This document shows, piece after piece, positions 62,285 to 64,000 of a stretch of 64,000 nucleotides of DNA. The translations under genes and the position numbers were made by a program. How positions within the stretch are numbered: position 1 is the stretch's first letter; each line of letters opens with the position of its first letter. The DNA comes from Roseibium algicola (GTDB taxonomy: Bacteria; Pseudomonadota; Alphaproteobacteria; Rhizobiales; Stappiaceae): the NCBI RefSeq assembly GCF_001999245.1, contig NZ_CP019630.1, positions 2,534,501-2,598,500 of the forward strand, given 5' to 3'. The notes under the pieces are model-generated. The model ran no database searches, was not told where the DNA came from, and saw only the letters and a program-made list of their open reading frames with translations.

Positions 62285-62887
62285 TCAGCCCGGCGGGGTC
62301 GTCAGAAGGCCTTCTCCAAGAACCTTGAAAGCGTCGATCACCTTCTTCAGGTCCGCTTGCGGGTCATCGCTTGCCGCAATCCAGAGCGCTGCATTGAAGG
62401 CAGCGCCGTTCAGAAGCCGCGCAGCGGCTTCCGCGTCAACGGGTTTTACCAGGCCTTCGGCGATCAGACGTTCAAGCGCATTGGTCGTTGTCTGCAGGCA
62501 AACATTCTGGCTCGGCCACTGTGACGGATCGCCAAGTACGGATGGTCCGTCCAGCAGCACGATACGCTGCACTTCCGGTTTCAGAGCCATCTCGATATAG
62601 GCGATGCCTTCTGCCATGAGCGACTCCCATTCGCTCCCGCCAAGCCGGCTGGCGGCTTCCTTGGCTTCGGCTGCAATTTCGCCATCGAGCTGATTGACCA
62701 CCGCCTGCAGCAGGCCCTTCTTGTCTCCGAAATTGTGATAAAGCGCGCCGCGCGTCAGGCCGACAGAAGCGGTCAGTTCATCCATGGACGCAGCCGCGTA
62801 GCCCTGTTCGGCAAAGGCTTTTCGCCCTGCCGCTATCAGCTTTGCCCGCGTTTCCTCCATCATTTCGGCTCGTTTTCCAGGCGCCAT
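62285..62887 (-). CDS. TetR family transcriptional repressor
   Basis: About 200 residues. N-terminal HTH (ETRAKLIAAGRKAFAEQGYAAASMDELTASVGLTRGALYHNFGDKKGLLQAVV) and a variable C-terminal ligand domain. The ATG at 62887 has GAGG five bases upstream. It is divergent from a ridA gene. The 145-bp gap holds three copies of one palindromic operator, so autorepression and repression of the ridA/hydrolase genes is strongly suggested. Ligand unknown. Confidence 0.93.
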   Translation of the reverse strand: MAPGKRAEMMEETRAKLIAAGRKAFAEQGYAAASMDELTASVGLTRGALYHNFGDKKGLLQAVVNQLDGEIAAEAKEAASRLGGSEWESLMAEGIAYIEMALKPEVQRIVLLDGPSVLGDPSQWPSQNVCLQTTTNALERLIAEGLVKPVDAEAAARLLNGAAFNAALWIAASDDPQADLKKVIDAFKVLGEGLLTTPPG

Positions 62888-62904
62888 CCTTACCTCGCAA
62901 ATTC

Positions 62905-62970
62905 GCATACGCTGCGTATGCCAATTGACATACGGCGCGTATGTGAGTTATTCACATACGCAGCGTATCT
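62905..62970. promoter_or_regulatory. Array of three TetR-type operators and an overlapping promoter
   Basis: Three 17-bp dyads share the core ATACG-N3-CGTAT. They are GCATACG/CGTATGC (62905-62921), ACATACG/CGTATGT (62928-62944) and ACATACG/CGTATCT (62954-62970), with centres 23 and 26 bp apart. A TTGACA -35 for the rightward gene (62925-62930) overlaps the second site, and TTATTC lies 17 bp downstream as a possible -10. Repressor binding would directly block this promoter. Confidence 0.85.
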
Positions 62971-63032
62971 CAATAAGCGCTCCCCGTTAAGCCCGGTTTC
63001 ACACCGAAGCTCCAACCCTGAAAGGACTGAAC

Positions 63033-63431
63033 ATGACCAAGAGCCAATCCGTTTTCCCGGAGGGCCGTCACGCCCTTTATGACACGCATAAATATTCGGC
63101 TGCTCTTCGCTCCGGCGACCTTCTTTTTGTATCCGGTCAGGTCGGCAGCCGCGCAGATGGCACGCCTGAACCAAACTACGAAGATCAGGTGCGCCTGGCC
63201 TTTGAAAACCTGCAAGCCGTACTCAAAGCGGCCGGCTGCGGACTGGACGATATCGTCGACGTCACGACCTTCCACACGGACCCGGAAAACCAGTTCGAGA
63301 GCCTGATGAAGGTGAAGGACGAGGTTTTCGAAGAAGCGCCTTATCCGAACTGGACGGCTGTCGGCGTCAACTGGCTGGCCGGTTTCGATTTTGAAATCAA
63401 GGTCATCGCACGAATTCCCGACGACGCCTGA
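63033..63431 (+). CDS. RidA family protein
   Basis: 132 residues of the YjgF/YER057c/UK114 (RidA) family: YSAALRSGDLLFVSGQVGSRADGTPEPNYEDQVRLAFENLQAVLKAAGCGLDDIVDVTTFHTDPENQFE. The conserved Arg near the C-terminus seems to be in IKVIARIPDD. Archetypal RidA hydrolyses reactive enamine/imine intermediates; other branches act in catabolic pathways. Control by a TetR with three operators and a hydrolase gene downstream suggest a catabolic or detoxification role rather than housekeeping. Confidence 0.93.
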   Translation: MTKSQSVFPEGRHALYDTHKYSAALRSGDLLFVSGQVGSRADGTPEPNYEDQVRLAFENLQAVLKAAGCGLDDIVDVTTFHTDPENQFESLMKVKDEVFEEAPYPNWTAVGVNWLAGFDFEIKVIARIPDDA

Positions 63432-63446
63432 CACCTTTTCGGCAGA

Positions 63447-63480
63447 CCTGCCTTCCGGTTTCATCGAGCCTGAAGGCAGG
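63447..63480 (+). terminator. Hairpin after ridA
   Basis: CCTGCCTTC (63447-63455) and GAAGGCAGG (63472-63480) form a perfect 9-bp stem with a 16-nt loop, 15 bp after the ridA stop. No T tract follows, so it may be an attenuator or an mRNA end stabiliser instead. Confidence 0.35.
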
Positions 63481-63610
63481 CCGGACCGAAACCAACCGTT
63501 CAACCGTTGCAAGCAGCGACGTGGCACACCACGTGCGGATGGCGCTGGGAGACGGGCACTGACCTTCTCCAGCGCATGTCTGCCGATGCATGTTCAATGG
63601 AGACCAGGTT

Positions 63611-64000
63611 ATGAACGACACCACGAATTGGCACCTTTCCGAAGAAATCCGGACATCTGCCGGTGTCGTGATGGCAGGCCGGGCAGGTGAAGGGCCGTCG
63701 CTGGTGCTCGCACACGGCTGGCCGTGGTCGTCCTGGTCCTGGCATCGGCTCATTCCGGAGCTCTCCAGGAAGTTCCGCGTCCACTGGTACGACATGCCGG
63801 GATACGGCCGGTCGGCAAAGTCACCTGAGCAACGCACATCCCTCGACATTCAGGGGAAGATCTTTGCCGAAATGCTCGATCATTGGCAACTCGAACGGCC
63901 CTCGGTCGTGGCCCATGACTTTGGCGGGGCAACAACGTTGCGGGCGCATCTTCTGCACGGCTGTGATTTCGGGAAATACGTCTTGATGAACGTCGTTGCC
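63611..64000 (+). CDS. Alpha/beta hydrolase, epoxide hydrolase/dehalogenase-like (truncated by window end)
   Basis: The first 130 codons are in the window; the frame is still open at 64000. Start is ATG at 63611 with AGG upstream. It shows the oxyanion motif LAHGWPWSSWSWHRLIPEL and the nucleophile elbow VVAHDFGGA with Asp at position 103. An Asp nucleophile is typical of epoxide hydrolases and haloalkane or fluoroacetate dehalogenases. It lies 179 bp after ridA and is probably in the same TetR regulon. The catalytic His and acid are outside the window, so the exact reaction is open. Confidence 0.85.
   Translation, partial: MNDTTNWHLSEEIRTSAGVVMAGRAGEGPSLVLAHGWPWSSWSWHRLIPELSRKFRVHWYDMPGYGRSAKSPEQRTSLDIQGKIFAEMLDHWQLERPSVVAHDFGGATTLRAHLLHGCDFGKYVLMNVVA

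Overview
The window looks like chromosome of a marine-type alphaproteobacterium of the order Hyphomicrobiales, most like Roseibium/Labrenzia (Stappiaceae). The support is gene content and protein style: hrcA beside rph, a RegB/RegA (ActS/ActR) pair, a timA-mltA-smr-XRE group, DUF2852, an OlsB-like acyltransferase, intracellular PHA depolymerase, GC-rich codon use and Hyphomicrobiales-like palindromic intergenic repeats. The genus is inferred from memory of such genomes, not from a database search. No rRNA, tRNA, CRISPR array, prophage or transposase was seen.

Layout. 75-2133 (minus): a GNAT, a YbjQ-like protein and histidinol-phosphate aminotransferase. 2614-10966 (minus): an accessory redox block with a flavin monooxygenase, an AcoR-like regulator, a membrane cyclooxygenase-like haem dioxygenase, and a catalase-fold/c-type cytochrome fusion overlapping it by 4 bp. 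11255-22047: iron-siderophore binding protein, DAO-family oxidase, ComM/YifB ATPase, an EgtD-like methyltransferase with an MFS transporter and divergent LysR, a second LysR divergent from a nitronate monooxygenase, and a PepSY membrane protein. 22180-35837 is mostly housekeeping: polA, acyltransferase-3, fxsA, then timA-mltA-smr-XRE, glnD, murJ and trpS. 35838-36514 is a repeat-rich spacer. 36515-46556: cupin/Lrp pair, hybrid kinase, OlsB-like protein, PBP1A, a small secreted protein, and a LysR/small protein/EamA set. 46567-55540: YgjP-like metallopeptidase, DUF2852, glycosyltransferase, phaZ, hemW-rdgB-rph, hrcA and a MoeB-like E1. 55681-64000: secB, regB-regA, a large secreted protein with a VHL-like beta domain, a chemoreceptor, and a TetR/RidA/alpha-beta-hydrolase locus cut by the window end.

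The most unusual part is 6426-10966. The first protein of this two-gene operon (minus strand) carries a cytoplasmic catalase/allene-oxide-synthase-like haem domain, one membrane span and a periplasmic two-haem cytochrome c. The second is a membrane-anchored cyclooxygenase-like protein that keeps the catalytic Tyr and proximal His but has Asp at the distal His position. The pairing resembles an oxylipin pathway: a fatty-acid dioxygenase plus a hydroperoxide-converting haem enzyme. The downstream regulator has lost the sigma-54 contact motif and sits just upstream of a triple TGTTGCG/CGCAACA site in front of a flavin monooxygenase. Other notable items are a VHL-like plus MliC-like secreted protein, a PHA depolymerase with a C-terminal helix-hairpin-helix tail, an orphan EgtD-like methyltransferase, a hybrid kinase with a degenerate receiver, a three-operator TetR promoter, and several dyad-symmetric intergenic repeat elements.
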